A DNA stretch of 64,000 nt from Phycisphaerales bacterium (GTDB taxonomy: Bacteria; Planctomycetota; Phycisphaerae; Phycisphaerales; UBA1924). The DNA lies in NCBI GenBank assembly GCA_029260555.1, contig JAJDCZ010000011.1, positions 1 through 64,000 of the forward strand, written 5' to 3'. How positions within the stretch are numbered: position 1 is the stretch's first letter; the number at the start of each line of letters is the position of its first letter. The position numbers and the translations under genes are program-made. Shown piece by piece: positions 44,743 to 52,637 of the stretch. The notes beneath the pieces were generated by a model, which worked only from the letters and a program-made list of their open reading frames with translations, did not search any database and was not told where the DNA came from.

Positions 44743-45002
44743 ATTCATGCAAAGGTGATTTGTTCACCGGTGCATGATGATCGTGCAGCGTTATGCTGCG
44801 AGTCGTTTCTTGGAGTGTCCCTTTTGCGGGACAAGTGAAAGGGGTGCCCCAGAAGTTTGTTTCAAAAGTCAGAAAGCCGCCCCAGAGCTTCATCGCGAGG
44901 CAAGTAGAGGCAAAGGCAAGGGTTTTTGACAAGTGTGCACACATCTGTGGTCCATAACCACATGCCTGATTTGGGCATAGTTGAACAGAGATGTTCAGGA
45001 GG
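44743..45002 (+). promoter_or_regulatory. Structured leader upstream of the PEP-CTERM gene
   Basis: A series of inverted repeats lies in the presumed 5' leader. TCATGCA (44743-44749) pairs with TGCATGA (44771-44777) around GGTGA...TCACC. GCAGC/GCTGC lies at about 44785-44799 and GTCCC/GGGAC at about 44817-44832. TGTGGT (44946-44951) pairs with ACCACA (44957-44962), and TGAACA (44982-44987) with TGTTCA (44992-44997). The last one abuts and partly covers the AGGAGG site (44997-45002), so it could control access of ribosomes. No known riboswitch consensus was recognised. Confidence 0.4.
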
Positions 45003-45011
45003 ATAGAAAAG

Positions 45012-45647
45012 ATGAAGACAGGAATTCTTGCGTTCGCAGCTCTTGCGGGTCTGGCAACATCGGCAATGGCCGGTACCGTCAGTTCCACCAATCAGGCCAA
45101 TGGCGCCAAAGGCAACTTCGGCCAGGACGCCATCGTTGGTTCCAGCCGTGGTCTGGTCACTTATGATCTGGGCGCCAATGCCATCACCAGCAACGAACTG
45201 CTGGGCGATCCCAACAACATGGTCATCGCATTCGATCTGGCTGCTGCAATGGGTCAGGCTTCAGGCACTGCCGTCACCATGACCGGTATTGGCTGGGATG
45301 TCAACCTCGAAACCGTCGGTGGCAGCTGGCTCTCAGAAGCCATCGTCTACTTCGATGACAACATCGCCCCCGATGCCTTGGGTCTTTTCCTGACCCCTTC
45401 AGCAACCGCTGCCCCCGGCATTGAGTTCAACAGCTCAGGCGGCATCGTCGATCTGACCGACAACGGCATCGCCGACATCGTGCTTCCCGACGGCATCCTC
45501 CGCATGGAGTTCCACGAGTCATTCGATGACGCTCCCGGTGCTGATGCTTTCTGGACCGGTACACTCACCATCGCTGCGGTTCCCACACCCGGCGCTCTGT
45601 CCCTGCTCGGCCTCGGTGGCCTGGCTGCGATGCGTCGTCGTCGCTGA
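45012..45647 (+). CDS. PEP-CTERM-like secreted protein
   Basis: A 211-residue exported protein. A signal peptide (MKTGILAFAALAGLATSAMA) is followed by a beta-rich middle (VTYDLGANAITS; ITSNELLGDPNN; ILRMEFHESFDD) and a C-terminal sorting tail: VPTPGALSLLGLGGLAAM ending in RRRR. This is the Pro-rich motif, hydrophobic helix and Arg cluster of the PEP-CTERM/exosortase system, with PTPG in place of PEP. ATG 45012 is chosen because a perfect AGGAGG lies at 44997-45002; the frame extends to 44991 but would start inside the hairpin. No exosortase gene is in this window. It is followed by a strong terminator and stands as a single-gene unit. Confidence 0.85.
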   Translation: MKTGILAFAALAGLATSAMAGTVSSTNQANGAKGNFGQDAIVGSSRGLVTYDLGANAITSNELLGDPNNMVIAFDLAAAMGQASGTAVTMTGIGWDVNLETVGGSWLSEAIVYFDDNIAPDALGLFLTPSATAAPGIEFNSSGGIVDLTDNGIADIVLPDGILRMEFHESFDDAPGADAFWTGTLTIAAVPTPGALSLLGLGGLAAMRRRR

Positions 45648-45682
45648 TCCATCACCAAACGGTGATTGAATGATCAAACTTT

Positions 45683-45718
45683 CAGGGAGGTCCACTTTGG
45701 ACCTCCCTGTTATTTTTT
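45683..45718 (+). terminator. Rho-independent terminator
   Basis: A perfect 12-bp GC-rich hairpin (CAGGGAGGTCCA at 45683-45694, a 3-nt loop CTT, then TGGACCTCCCTG at 45698-45709) is followed by TTATTTTTT. It ends the PEP-CTERM gene 36 nt after its stop. thiC converges from the other side at 45764, but on the minus strand the tail has no T-run. Confidence 0.9.
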
Positions 45719-45763
45719 GCATATTTTCAAAGATACTATCTCAACTGATGCCAGTGCATCGGC

Positions 45764-47623
45764 TCAGTGGTCAACCTGCTGCAAGCGTTTGGCTTCGTCT
45801 GCTGCAACCAGATCACTATGGCAGGTTGCCTTGTGCTGTGAATCAGCAGCAACACCCTGAATCGTCTTGCTGGCCAGCGTATGAATCTCGTCAGGATTCA
45901 GGTAGCCTCGTTGTTCCAGGATCTGTTTCTGTTCGATCGTGAGAGCTGCGGTCTTGAGTGGGGCGCCAGGCTTGCCGTCTTTGCCCATGCGCTGATATCC
46001 CTCAGCCTTGCCGCTGGCAAACTGCTGAATCTCCATCGAAATCCGCACCGAACACCAGTCATGCCCGCACATGGCGCAGAAGTCCGTATCAACATCCAGA
46101 TCCTCATCGTGAAACGCCCGGGCTGTATCAGGATCAAACGAAAGCTCAAAGTGCTTTTCCCAGTTGAGTGATGCCCGGGCCCGCGTCAACTCATCATCAC
46201 GACTTCGCGACCCAGGAATTCCCAAGGCGACATCCGCAGCATGGGCTGCAATCTTGTACGCAATACACCCGTCTTTCACATCCCCCTTCTTGGGCAACCC
46301 CAGATGCTCCTTAGGCGTCACATAACACAACATCGACGCACCGTGATACGCAATCGCAGTTGCACCAATACAGCTGGTAATGTGGTCATAACCCGGGAAA
46401 ATATCCGTTACCAGAGGCCCAAGCACATAAAACGGTGCCCCATGACACAGCTTCCTTTCAAGCTTGGCATTGTACTCGATCTGATCAAAAGGCACATGCC
46501 CCGGCCCCTCGATCATCACCTGCACACCCTTTCGCCACGCCCGCTCTGTCAACTCGCCCAGCGTTTCAAGTTCCGCCAGCTGCGCATCATCCGTTGCGTC
46601 AGCAAGTCCGCCCGGGCGTAAACCATCGCCGATCGAAAATGTCACATCATACTGACGCAGAATGTCACAGATATCCTCCCATGCGTCATACATCGGGTTC
46701 TCTGCATCATGGTCCAGCATCCACTTGGCCAGCAGCGACCCGCCCCTGCTCACAATGCCAATCAACCGATCCTTGACATAAGGCAAATGTGCTTTGCGCA
46801 CCCCTGCATGCACCGTCACATAATCAACCCCCTGCTGAGCCTGATTTGTGATCTCGTCAAGAATCACCTGCCTGTCCAGATCCTCAAGCTTGCGATCGAT
46901 AATCATCGAATAGATCGGCACCGTCCCGATGGGCACCGTCGAATGCGCAATAAATGCTTTCCGACAAGAGTTGAGATCCCCGCCGGTGGACAAATCCATC
47001 GCGGTATCCGCTCCCCAGCGAATCGCCCAGTCCAGCTTTTCGAGTTCTTCTTCCATGCCTGAGCTGACGGGGCTCGCGCCCATGTTGGCGTTGACCTTGG
47101 TCTTGCTCGCCCGCCCGATCGCCATCGGCTCCAGGCGGTGGGCCAGGTGGTTGCGATTGGCCGGGATCACCATTCGACCCGCAGCCACCTCGTCACGAAT
47201 CTGCTCAACACTCAAGTGCGTCTCACGCTCTTGGGCCTTTCGCATCTCAGGCGTGATCACGCCAAGTCGGGCATTCTCCAACTGTGTGATCGGCTCAAAA
47301 CCCGCAGGCGCAACTGACCGAATGTACGACCCAATCGCACTTTGATTATGCCCGCCACACCCAGTGCTGTGTGTTTCGACTGACTCAATGGACCAACCCT
47401 CAGGCAGAAAATCCCACGCGGTCTTATCGCTCGGCCTGGGCATCCCCGGCGTATCAGGCGATGAATACGCCAATGCCCCGCCAATATCAGGCTTGTTGGC
47501 AAACGAACCCGGCGTCGTCACGCCTTCATCTCCCGGATTCCCCGCACCATACACCGGCACGCTGTATACAGCCGTAGGCCTGGTGTCTTGTTGATGGGTG
47601 TTGTTGTGTGGTGTCGTCGTCAT
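45764..47623 (-). CDS. thiC: Phosphomethylpyrimidine synthase ThiC
   Basis: A 619-residue radical SAM enzyme that converts aminoimidazole ribotide to HMP phosphate, the pyrimidine part of thiamin. The C-terminal [4Fe-4S] motif is C-x2-C-x4-C (CAMCGHDWC, about residues 516-524). It also shows [53 protein letters not shown] and [18 protein letters not shown]. Length fits the long ThiC form. ATG 47623 is chosen; its ribosome binding site lies in the TPP riboswitch directly upstream. No other thiamin genes are visible. Confidence 0.97.
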   Translation of the reverse strand: MTTTPHNNTHQQDTRPTAVYSVPVYGAGNPGDEGVTTPGSFANKPDIGGALAYSSPDTPGMPRPSDKTAWDFLPEGWSIESVETHSTGCGGHNQSAIGSYIRSVAPAGFEPITQLENARLGVITPEMRKAQERETHLSVEQIRDEVAAGRMVIPANRNHLAHRLEPMAIGRASKTKVNANMGASPVSSGMEEELEKLDWAIRWGADTAMDLSTGGDLNSCRKAFIAHSTVPIGTVPIYSMIIDRKLEDLDRQVILDEITNQAQQGVDYVTVHAGVRKAHLPYVKDRLIGIVSRGGSLLAKWMLDHDAENPMYDAWEDICDILRQYDVTFSIGDGLRPGGLADATDDAQLAELETLGELTERAWRKGVQVMIEGPGHVPFDQIEYNAKLERKLCHGAPFYVLGPLVTDIFPGYDHITSCIGATAIAYHGASMLCYVTPKEHLGLPKKGDVKDGCIAYKIAAHAADVALGIPGSRSRDDELTRARASLNWEKHFELSFDPDTARAFHDEDLDVDTDFCAMCGHDWCSVRISMEIQQFASGKAEGYQRMGKDGKPGAPLKTAALTIEQKQILEQRGYLNPDEIHTLASKTIQGVAADSQHKATCHSDLVAADEAKRLQQVDH

Positions 47624-47631
47624 GGCGCAAT

Positions 47632-47713
47632 CCCTCCGCCGGTACAAACCGGATCAGGTTCAACGGGTGCGTCTCAGCTGCGTGCCTACATCGGCCCGCG
47701 GCGCCCCGTGCGA
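47632..47713 (-). promoter_or_regulatory. TPP riboswitch (THI element)
   Basis: Upstream of thiC the minus strand shows the TPP aptamer consensus: GGGGCGCC near the 5' side, CTGAGA (pyrimidine-sensing J3/2), ACCCGTTGAACCTGATC (the 3' arm that binds the pyrophosphate) and GGTTTGTACCGGCGGAGGGA. The conserved 3' end GCGGAGGGA is only about 8 nt before the ATG, so GGAGG is also the Shine-Dalgarno of thiC. Closing P1 on TPP binding would hide it, which points to translational control. thiC should thus be repressed when thiamin pyrophosphate is plentiful. Confidence 0.93.
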
Positions 47714-47720
47714 TTCTTTG

Positions 47721-47726
47721 ATTATA
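47721..47726 (-). promoter_or_regulatory. -10 box for the thiC transcript
   Basis: A perfect TATAAT on the minus strand lies 7-8 nt before the 5' edge of the TPP riboswitch, at the distance expected for its transcription start. No good -35 hexamer is found 16-18 nt upstream, so the site may depend on other elements. Confidence 0.5.
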
Positions 47727-47782
47727 CACCTTCTCAAGCGCGACCCGCGTTTCCCCCGCAATCAATCATAAAAAATCCCCGT

Positions 47783-48727
47783 TCACAACTGCCCATACCC
47801 CTTGTCGCGGATCTTCCTCCTCCCCACTTCGCTGGCATAGCACCTGCCCAAACTCAGGCGATGCGTTTGTGCCCATTGCGTCAGATGGGTCTCACCTGCT
47901 GCAGGCTCGTCTGAATCAAGCAAACCACGCATCAACCCCGTGATCTCTTCTCGAGTAATGATCACATCTTTGACGATCGGGTTCAAACATCGGCCAACAA
48001 CATACCCAATGCCCGGCGGCACCGACACAATCATCCTGCGCACATTGATAATCCTGCTAATGGTTTGCACCAGCTCGCGATATGAAAACCCCTCAGGCCC
48101 AACCGCATCCACACGCGTCGTGCCCGTCGCACCTGCCTGGTCGATCATCAATCTGGCCATGTCATCGACATGGAGCGGCCGAAGCCGATAGGCACCATCA
48201 CCAAACACGCCAAACAATGGCAAATGTCTCAACACCCACGATATGTTGTTGACAAGAATATCACCTCGCCCGAACAGCACTCCGGGCCGAACGATGGCAT
48301 GACTCAGCCCCGTTGCCTCAAGTGCCTGCTCCAGTTCATGCTTGCCTTTGTAATACCCCAGGTCGTCCGCTTCCTCAGCATGCAGGATGCTGACATGAAC
48401 GATCCGTTTTACACCCGCCCGCTTTGCAGCGTCAAACAGACACTTCGTATTGGCAACCGCCTGCTCAAATGTAAAAAGCTTGTGATTAAAGCGAACCCAG
48501 TAGGTGTTATACAAAACCTCTACGCCGTCAAGCGAACGGGCCAGTTCATCAGCATCATCAAACGCCAGCCTGTGAATCTCAAGAGCATCGCCAAAGGGGT
48601 TGGGACGATCAGGCGAGTTGGTCAGCGTTCGCACGCGAACATCGCCTTGTACCAACAGCTGCTCAGTCACCGACTGGCCCGTATACCCAAGAGCACCCGT
48701 GACCACATGCAGAGGTTTCTCAGCCAT
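47783..48727 (-). CDS. NAD(P)-binding NmrA/SDR-like protein
   Basis: A 314-residue Rossmann protein of the atypical short-chain dehydrogenase/NmrA group. The glycine motif is VVTGALGYTGQSV (about residues 8-20). The central part reads VKRIVHVSILHAEEADDLGYYKGKHELEQAL, where YxxxK is replaced by the Y-Y-K-G-K form, then LSHAIVRPGVLFGRGD. Such proteins act as epimerases or NDUFA9-like subunits, or as redox sensors; which applies here is not clear. The position next to DinB and near nuoJKLMN is notable, as NDUFA9-like SDRs can accompany respiratory complexes. ATG 48727 follows AAGGGGA. It may be co-transcribed with the dinB gene 24 nt upstream. Confidence 0.8.
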   Translation of the reverse strand: MAEKPLHVVTGALGYTGQSVTEQLLVQGDVRVRTLTNSPDRPNPFGDALEIHRLAFDDADELARSLDGVEVLYNTYWVRFNHKLFTFEQAVANTKCLFDAAKRAGVKRIVHVSILHAEEADDLGYYKGKHELEQALEATGLSHAIVRPGVLFGRGDILVNNISWVLRHLPLFGVFGDGAYRLRPLHVDDMARLMIDQAGATGTTRVDAVGPEGFSYRELVQTISRIINVRRMIVSVPPGIGYVVGRCLNPIVKDVIITREEITGLMRGLLDSDEPAAGETHLTQWAQTHRLSLGRCYASEVGRRKIRDKGYGQL

Positions 48728-48751
48728 GTCTTGTCCCCTTTGGAATCTGAA

Positions 48752-49246
48752 TCACTGCACAGGGTCGACCGTGAGCATCCATTCCAGCACGCTGTTCATG
48801 GGCAGTTCGTCAACACCGAGCTGTCTTAGCATGTTGAGGCACTGGGTGCTGTGGTGCATGCCGTGTGTTGTCACATGCGTGAGAACACCGCCTCGGGTAA
48901 AGGCATAAGTTCTCCCGCCTCGTTCTGAAGATGCAACATCATCCAGATCATGCGCATCAATCTCAGCCTGAAACTCCTGTGCGATTCCATCGAGCATTCC
49001 AAGCAGCTCAGTTGCTGATCGCCGCCCTTCCTCCAGCCGAATCCGAGGCTCACGCCCCGCCAGCATATCCGCCCACCCCCGCATGGCGCCCAGAATATGC
49101 GTCACCGTATCATGCAGTGAACCAGGCCCCATCTCAAACTCGTGATGGAACTGTTCATCAGTAAGCTTCTCACACGCCTGCAAAATATTGCGTGTCGCCC
49201 AGAGGTTGGTTTCAAGCAAAATCTGTTTCGGATCACTCTGTGCCAT
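48752..49246 (-). CDS. DinB family protein
   Basis: A 164-residue four-helix-bundle protein of the DinB superfamily, which often holds a metal with three His residues. Candidate ligands are H45-like in LHDTVTHILG (about residue 44-52) and the pair in HVTTHGMHHSTQ (about 123-133). The N-terminus LLETNLWATRNILQACEKL and the C-terminal MLRQLGV fit the family. DinB-like proteins include thiol-dependent transferases, e.g. bacillithiol S-transferase, which could relate to the LmbE-type gene at 38772; this is speculation. ATG 49246 has a strong GGGAGGAAT upstream. The NmrA-like gene follows 24 nt after its stop. Confidence 0.85.
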   Translation of the reverse strand: MAQSDPKQILLETNLWATRNILQACEKLTDEQFHHEFEMGPGSLHDTVTHILGAMRGWADMLAGREPRIRLEEGRRSATELLGMLDGIAQEFQAEIDAHDLDDVASSERGGRTYAFTRGGVLTHVTTHGMHHSTQCLNMLRQLGVDELPMNSVLEWMLTVDPVQ

Positions 49247-49391
49247 GATTCCTCCCGGAGTCTCAACTCAACTCGCCGCAGCATCAAGTCTATATCCAGC
49301 CGGGCACACCTGTAAGAGAGCACTGTCTTTACTGACGAACTGCAACCGTGAGGGAGCAGTCTTTGATCTTTTCCTAAAAGACCAAACATCT

Positions 49392-50993
49392 TCAGTCATT
49401 CACAGCAACAGGAACAGCATTCTGTCCATCAGCCAGATCATGCACTTCAAGTGCTGAAACATCGCGGACTACTGCTGCACGCTCGCTTGATCGCATCACG
49501 GGCCCCGCTAGCACAATGAACACCACCACACCCGCTGCAGACAATCCCGCAGCCAGTGTTCTGGCACCGAACGGCGTCGAAACCAGAGGCTCAGCATTGG
49601 GCGCTGGCTCATCAATAATCGCAGCCTTGACCAGCCTCAGGTAATAAAACGCTGCAATCGCAGAATTCAAACCAAGAATGACCACCAGCGGAATCTCTCC
49701 CGCGCGAATCCCCGAGGTAAACAAAGGCAGCTTGCCAAAGAACCCCAGCATCGGAGGCAACCCCAGCAAACTAAACGCACAAATCGTCAGCACCACCGCC
49801 AGCAAAGGCTTCGTCCGAATCAAACCCTGCAAATCACCAACCTGCTCCGCCTCGACGCGCTCACCTGAATCGCCCGTCTTCTCAAGACACGCCACCACCG
49901 CAAACACGCCCAGATTCATCACCCCATAGCTGAACAGATAAAACAACACCGCTGCCAGGCCATTGCCCACAAACCCCAGCGACCCGCTGCCCGTCTCCCC
50001 GGGACCCGCAATCACACCCACCAGCATGTACCCCGAATGCGCAATCGACGAATACGCCAGCATCCGCTTGACCGAATGCTGAAGCAGCGCCAGTACATTG
50101 CCCAGCGTCATCGTCGCCACCGCCATCATCCACAGCGTCGCATGCAAAGGCTCGGGCAAACCACCCGCCACTCCCTGATTCCAGCCCACCGTCGAAACCA
50201 GAAGCATGATCGCAAAGAAGCCCGCAGCCTTGGGCACAAACGCCAGAAACGCAGACACCGGCGCCGCCGCCCCCTGATACACATCGGCAGTATAAAAATG
50301 CATCGGCACCGCAGCAATCTTGAACGACACGCCAATCACCGAAAGGATCAACCCCAGCATGGCAATCGTATTGATCTGGCCTTGGGCAAACTGTGTCTGC
50401 ATCTCAACCAGATTGGTCGTGCCCGTCCCGCCATAGAGTAGCGCAAACCCATACAGAAAGATTGCAGCTCCCAGTGCTCCCAGAAAAAAGTACTTGATGC
50501 CCGCTTCCTGCCCTCTGCTCCTTGAGGTCGAGATCGTCACCATGATATAAGTCGGCAGGCTCGTCAACTCCAGCGCCAAAAACAACCAGATCAGATCCTC
50601 AGCCCCCGTACACAGCATCAACCCCGTCAGCGAAAACAAGAAGAACGCATAAAACTCTGCCCGCGTCGACGAAAGCGGATTAAACGCTGCACCCCCAGCA
50701 ATCCGCATTTCCTGATCTCGATCAACCGTGCCCGCCAGCAGCATCAACAAAAGCAGACCCACACCCGCAATCAACGCCTTGGCATAAGGCATCAGATAAG
50801 GCATCACACCCACCGCATCATCATTCTGCAGTGCCAGCAAGCCCGCAATGATCAAACTCAACCCCGCCACGGGTGAACACGCTTTGCGCATCACAAGCTT
50901 GGAGCTCAGCCCCAGCACCATGACAATACATGTGCCGATGAAGAGCGTAATCTCAGGCCACATCGTCGCGATTTTGTCAGCAATCGAGATCAA
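49392..50993 (-). CDS. nuoN: NADH-quinone oxidoreductase subunit N
   Basis: A 533-residue membrane subunit of respiratory complex I, one of the three Mrp-antiporter-like proton pumps. About 14 helices are present, with the family features LVGVIAGP, VKRMLAYSSIAHSGYMLVG (pump helix with Lys) and LLGLPPMLGFFGKLPLF. The start is a TTG overlapping the nuoM stop as TTGA, so translation is coupled. It is the last gene of the nuoJKLMN block. The C-terminus has a soluble tail of about 35 residues (SALEVHDLADGQNAVP) that is longer than usual. Confidence 0.95.
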   Translation of the reverse strand: MISIADKIATMWPEITLFIGTCIVMVLGLSSKLVMRKACSPVAGLSLIIAGLLALQNDDAVGVMPYLMPYAKALIAGVGLLLLMLLAGTVDRDQEMRIAGGAAFNPLSSTRAEFYAFFLFSLTGLMLCTGAEDLIWLFLALELTSLPTYIMVTISTSRSRGQEAGIKYFFLGALGAAIFLYGFALLYGGTGTTNLVEMQTQFAQGQINTIAMLGLILSVIGVSFKIAAVPMHFYTADVYQGAAAPVSAFLAFVPKAAGFFAIMLLVSTVGWNQGVAGGLPEPLHATLWMMAVATMTLGNVLALLQHSVKRMLAYSSIAHSGYMLVGVIAGPGETGSGSLGFVGNGLAAVLFYLFSYGVMNLGVFAVVACLEKTGDSGERVEAEQVGDLQGLIRTKPLLAVVLTICAFSLLGLPPMLGFFGKLPLFTSGIRAGEIPLVVILGLNSAIAAFYYLRLVKAAIIDEPAPNAEPLVSTPFGARTLAAGLSAAGVVVFIVLAGPVMRSSERAAVVRDVSALEVHDLADGQNAVPVAVND

Positions 50994-52615
50994 GGCGTCT
51001 CCCCCTCTTCTTCAGGTGCAGATGCAGGAACGACTGAAACACGCACCGACTCACCCTCATCAGCCTGTTTCTGGGCAAGGATCATCTGGAAACGATCGAC
51101 CGTCACTTGCACCGGGGCTTCAAGCGTTCGCAGTACAGGTGCGGGATACACACCCAGCCACAGACACGCCCCAGCCAAAGGCAGCAAAATCCCAATCTCG
51201 CGAGCATTCAGATCCACAGGCAGCTTGCTGTGCGCATCATCATGATTCGCAGGCTCGACCAAAGGCCCGAACACCACTTTCCCCACCATGATCAACAAAT
51301 ACATCGCCGCAATAATCATCCCCACACCCGCAAACGCTGCAAACCAGGGCCCCAGCACGCCCGGTGTCGAACCCGGCAATCCTGACCATGCGTTTGAAGC
51401 CTGGAAGGTGCCAAGGATTGTCAAAAACTCGCTGACAAAACCATTCAGCCCCGGCAACCCCACCGACGCCATCACAAAGAAGACCATGAAAGTCGCCCAG
51501 ATTGGCATCTTGCTCGCCAAGCCTCCAAGCTCCTTCATCGAGCGTGTGTGATACCGCTCATACACCATGCCGATCAGGAGGAACAACGCCCCCGTCGACA
51601 AGCCGTGGTTGATCATGTAAAGCACAGCCCCGTTGATCCCCGCTGCATTCAACGCCACCAGCCCCAGCACACAAAAACCCAGATGGGAAACCGACGAATA
51701 CGCCACCAGCTTCTTCACATCCGTCTGCACCCAGCAGATCAGTCCCGCGTACAAAATCCCCACGATGGCAAGCACCGCAATCACCCCCGCATGTTCCACC
51801 ACCGCCAAAGGCGTAAAGCCCAAAACAAACCGGTAAATGCCATAAGTCCCCAGCTTCAACAGCACCCCCGCCAAAATAACTGACCCCGCCGTCGGAGCTT
51901 CAGTATGGGCCAGAGGCAGCCAGGTATGAAATGGAAACAAAGGCACCTTCACCGCAAAGCCCAGCAACAGCGCTGTCATCACAAGTGTCTGCTGACCGAG
52001 TGGCATCCCCCGGGCGGTCGTCGCCAGCACCCCGATGTCAAGCGACCACAACCCCGTCTCCTTGGCGCTGAACCACACCACATACACCAGCCCCGCCAAA
52101 GCAATCACCGACCCCGTAAAGGTGTACAAAAAGAACTTGGTCGCTGCCTTCTTGCGGTTCGTCGAGCCATAAATGTTGATCAGCACATACATGGGTACGA
52201 GCGTGAACTCAAAGCATGTATAAAAGAAGACCAGATCGCGTGCTGCAAACACGCCGACCATCGCCCCCTGCAACACCAAAAGCCACCCATAGTAAGTCTT
52301 GAGCCGATGCTCGATCGCAGTAAACGAGCAGAGCACACAGATCGGCCCCAGCAAAAGCGTCAACAGAATCAAAAAAAGCGAGACCGAATCAACCCCCACC
52401 GAAAGCTCAAGCCCCATCGGCTCAAGCCAGGTGATCGTCTTGCCAAGCCAGAACTGCTCGGGCATGTCCCAGTTGAACTGCACAACCGCGATCACCCCCA
52501 TCGCCAAAGGCACCAGCGACCCAATAACTGCCACAACCTTGGCGCGCGATTCGGGAAGCGCCCACACACACAATGCAAACACAATCGGCACCAGAATAAG
52601 CCCAAGCAGGATCAC
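50990..52615 (-). CDS. nuoM: NADH-quinone oxidoreductase subunit M
   Basis: A 541-residue antiporter-like proton-pumping subunit of complex I with about 14 helices. Typical sequences are FYTCFEFTLVPMYVLIN (the essential Glu), PLFPFHTWLPLAHTEAPTAGSVILAG, VQTDVKKLVAYSSVSHLGFCVLG and SVGLPGLNGFVSEFLTI. The C-terminal tail is acidic and Pro/Glu-rich (PASAPEEEGETP). The start is GTG 52615, with GGAG 9 nt upstream. It overlaps nuoN by 4 nt and lies 23 nt after nuoL. Confidence 0.95.
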   Translation of the reverse strand: MILLGLILVPIVFALCVWALPESRAKVVAVIGSLVPLAMGVIAVVQFNWDMPEQFWLGKTITWLEPMGLELSVGVDSVSLFLILLTLLLGPICVLCSFTAIEHRLKTYYGWLLVLQGAMVGVFAARDLVFFYTCFEFTLVPMYVLINIYGSTNRKKAATKFFLYTFTGSVIALAGLVYVVWFSAKETGLWSLDIGVLATTARGMPLGQQTLVMTALLLGFAVKVPLFPFHTWLPLAHTEAPTAGSVILAGVLLKLGTYGIYRFVLGFTPLAVVEHAGVIAVLAIVGILYAGLICWVQTDVKKLVAYSSVSHLGFCVLGLVALNAAGINGAVLYMINHGLSTGALFLLIGMVYERYHTRSMKELGGLASKMPIWATFMVFFVMASVGLPGLNGFVSEFLTILGTFQASNAWSGLPGSTPGVLGPWFAAFAGVGMIIAAMYLLIMVGKVVFGPLVEPANHDDAHSKLPVDLNAREIGILLPLAGACLWLGVYPAPVLRTLEAPVQVTVDRFQMILAQKQADEGESVRVSVVPASAPEEEGETP

Positions 52616-52637
52616 AGCGACTCGCTCCTTACCCTCA

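Noticed and set aside
44926-44958. Second possible promoter (TTGACA...CATAAC) near the PEP-CTERM gene
   Set aside because: The spacer is 21 nt and the -10 is poor; the upstream pair at 44674-44703 is better.
44678-45091. Minus-strand open frame of 137 codons over the leader of the PEP-CTERM gene
   Set aside because: Low-complexity, no ribosome site, and it overlaps the real gene start and structured leader.
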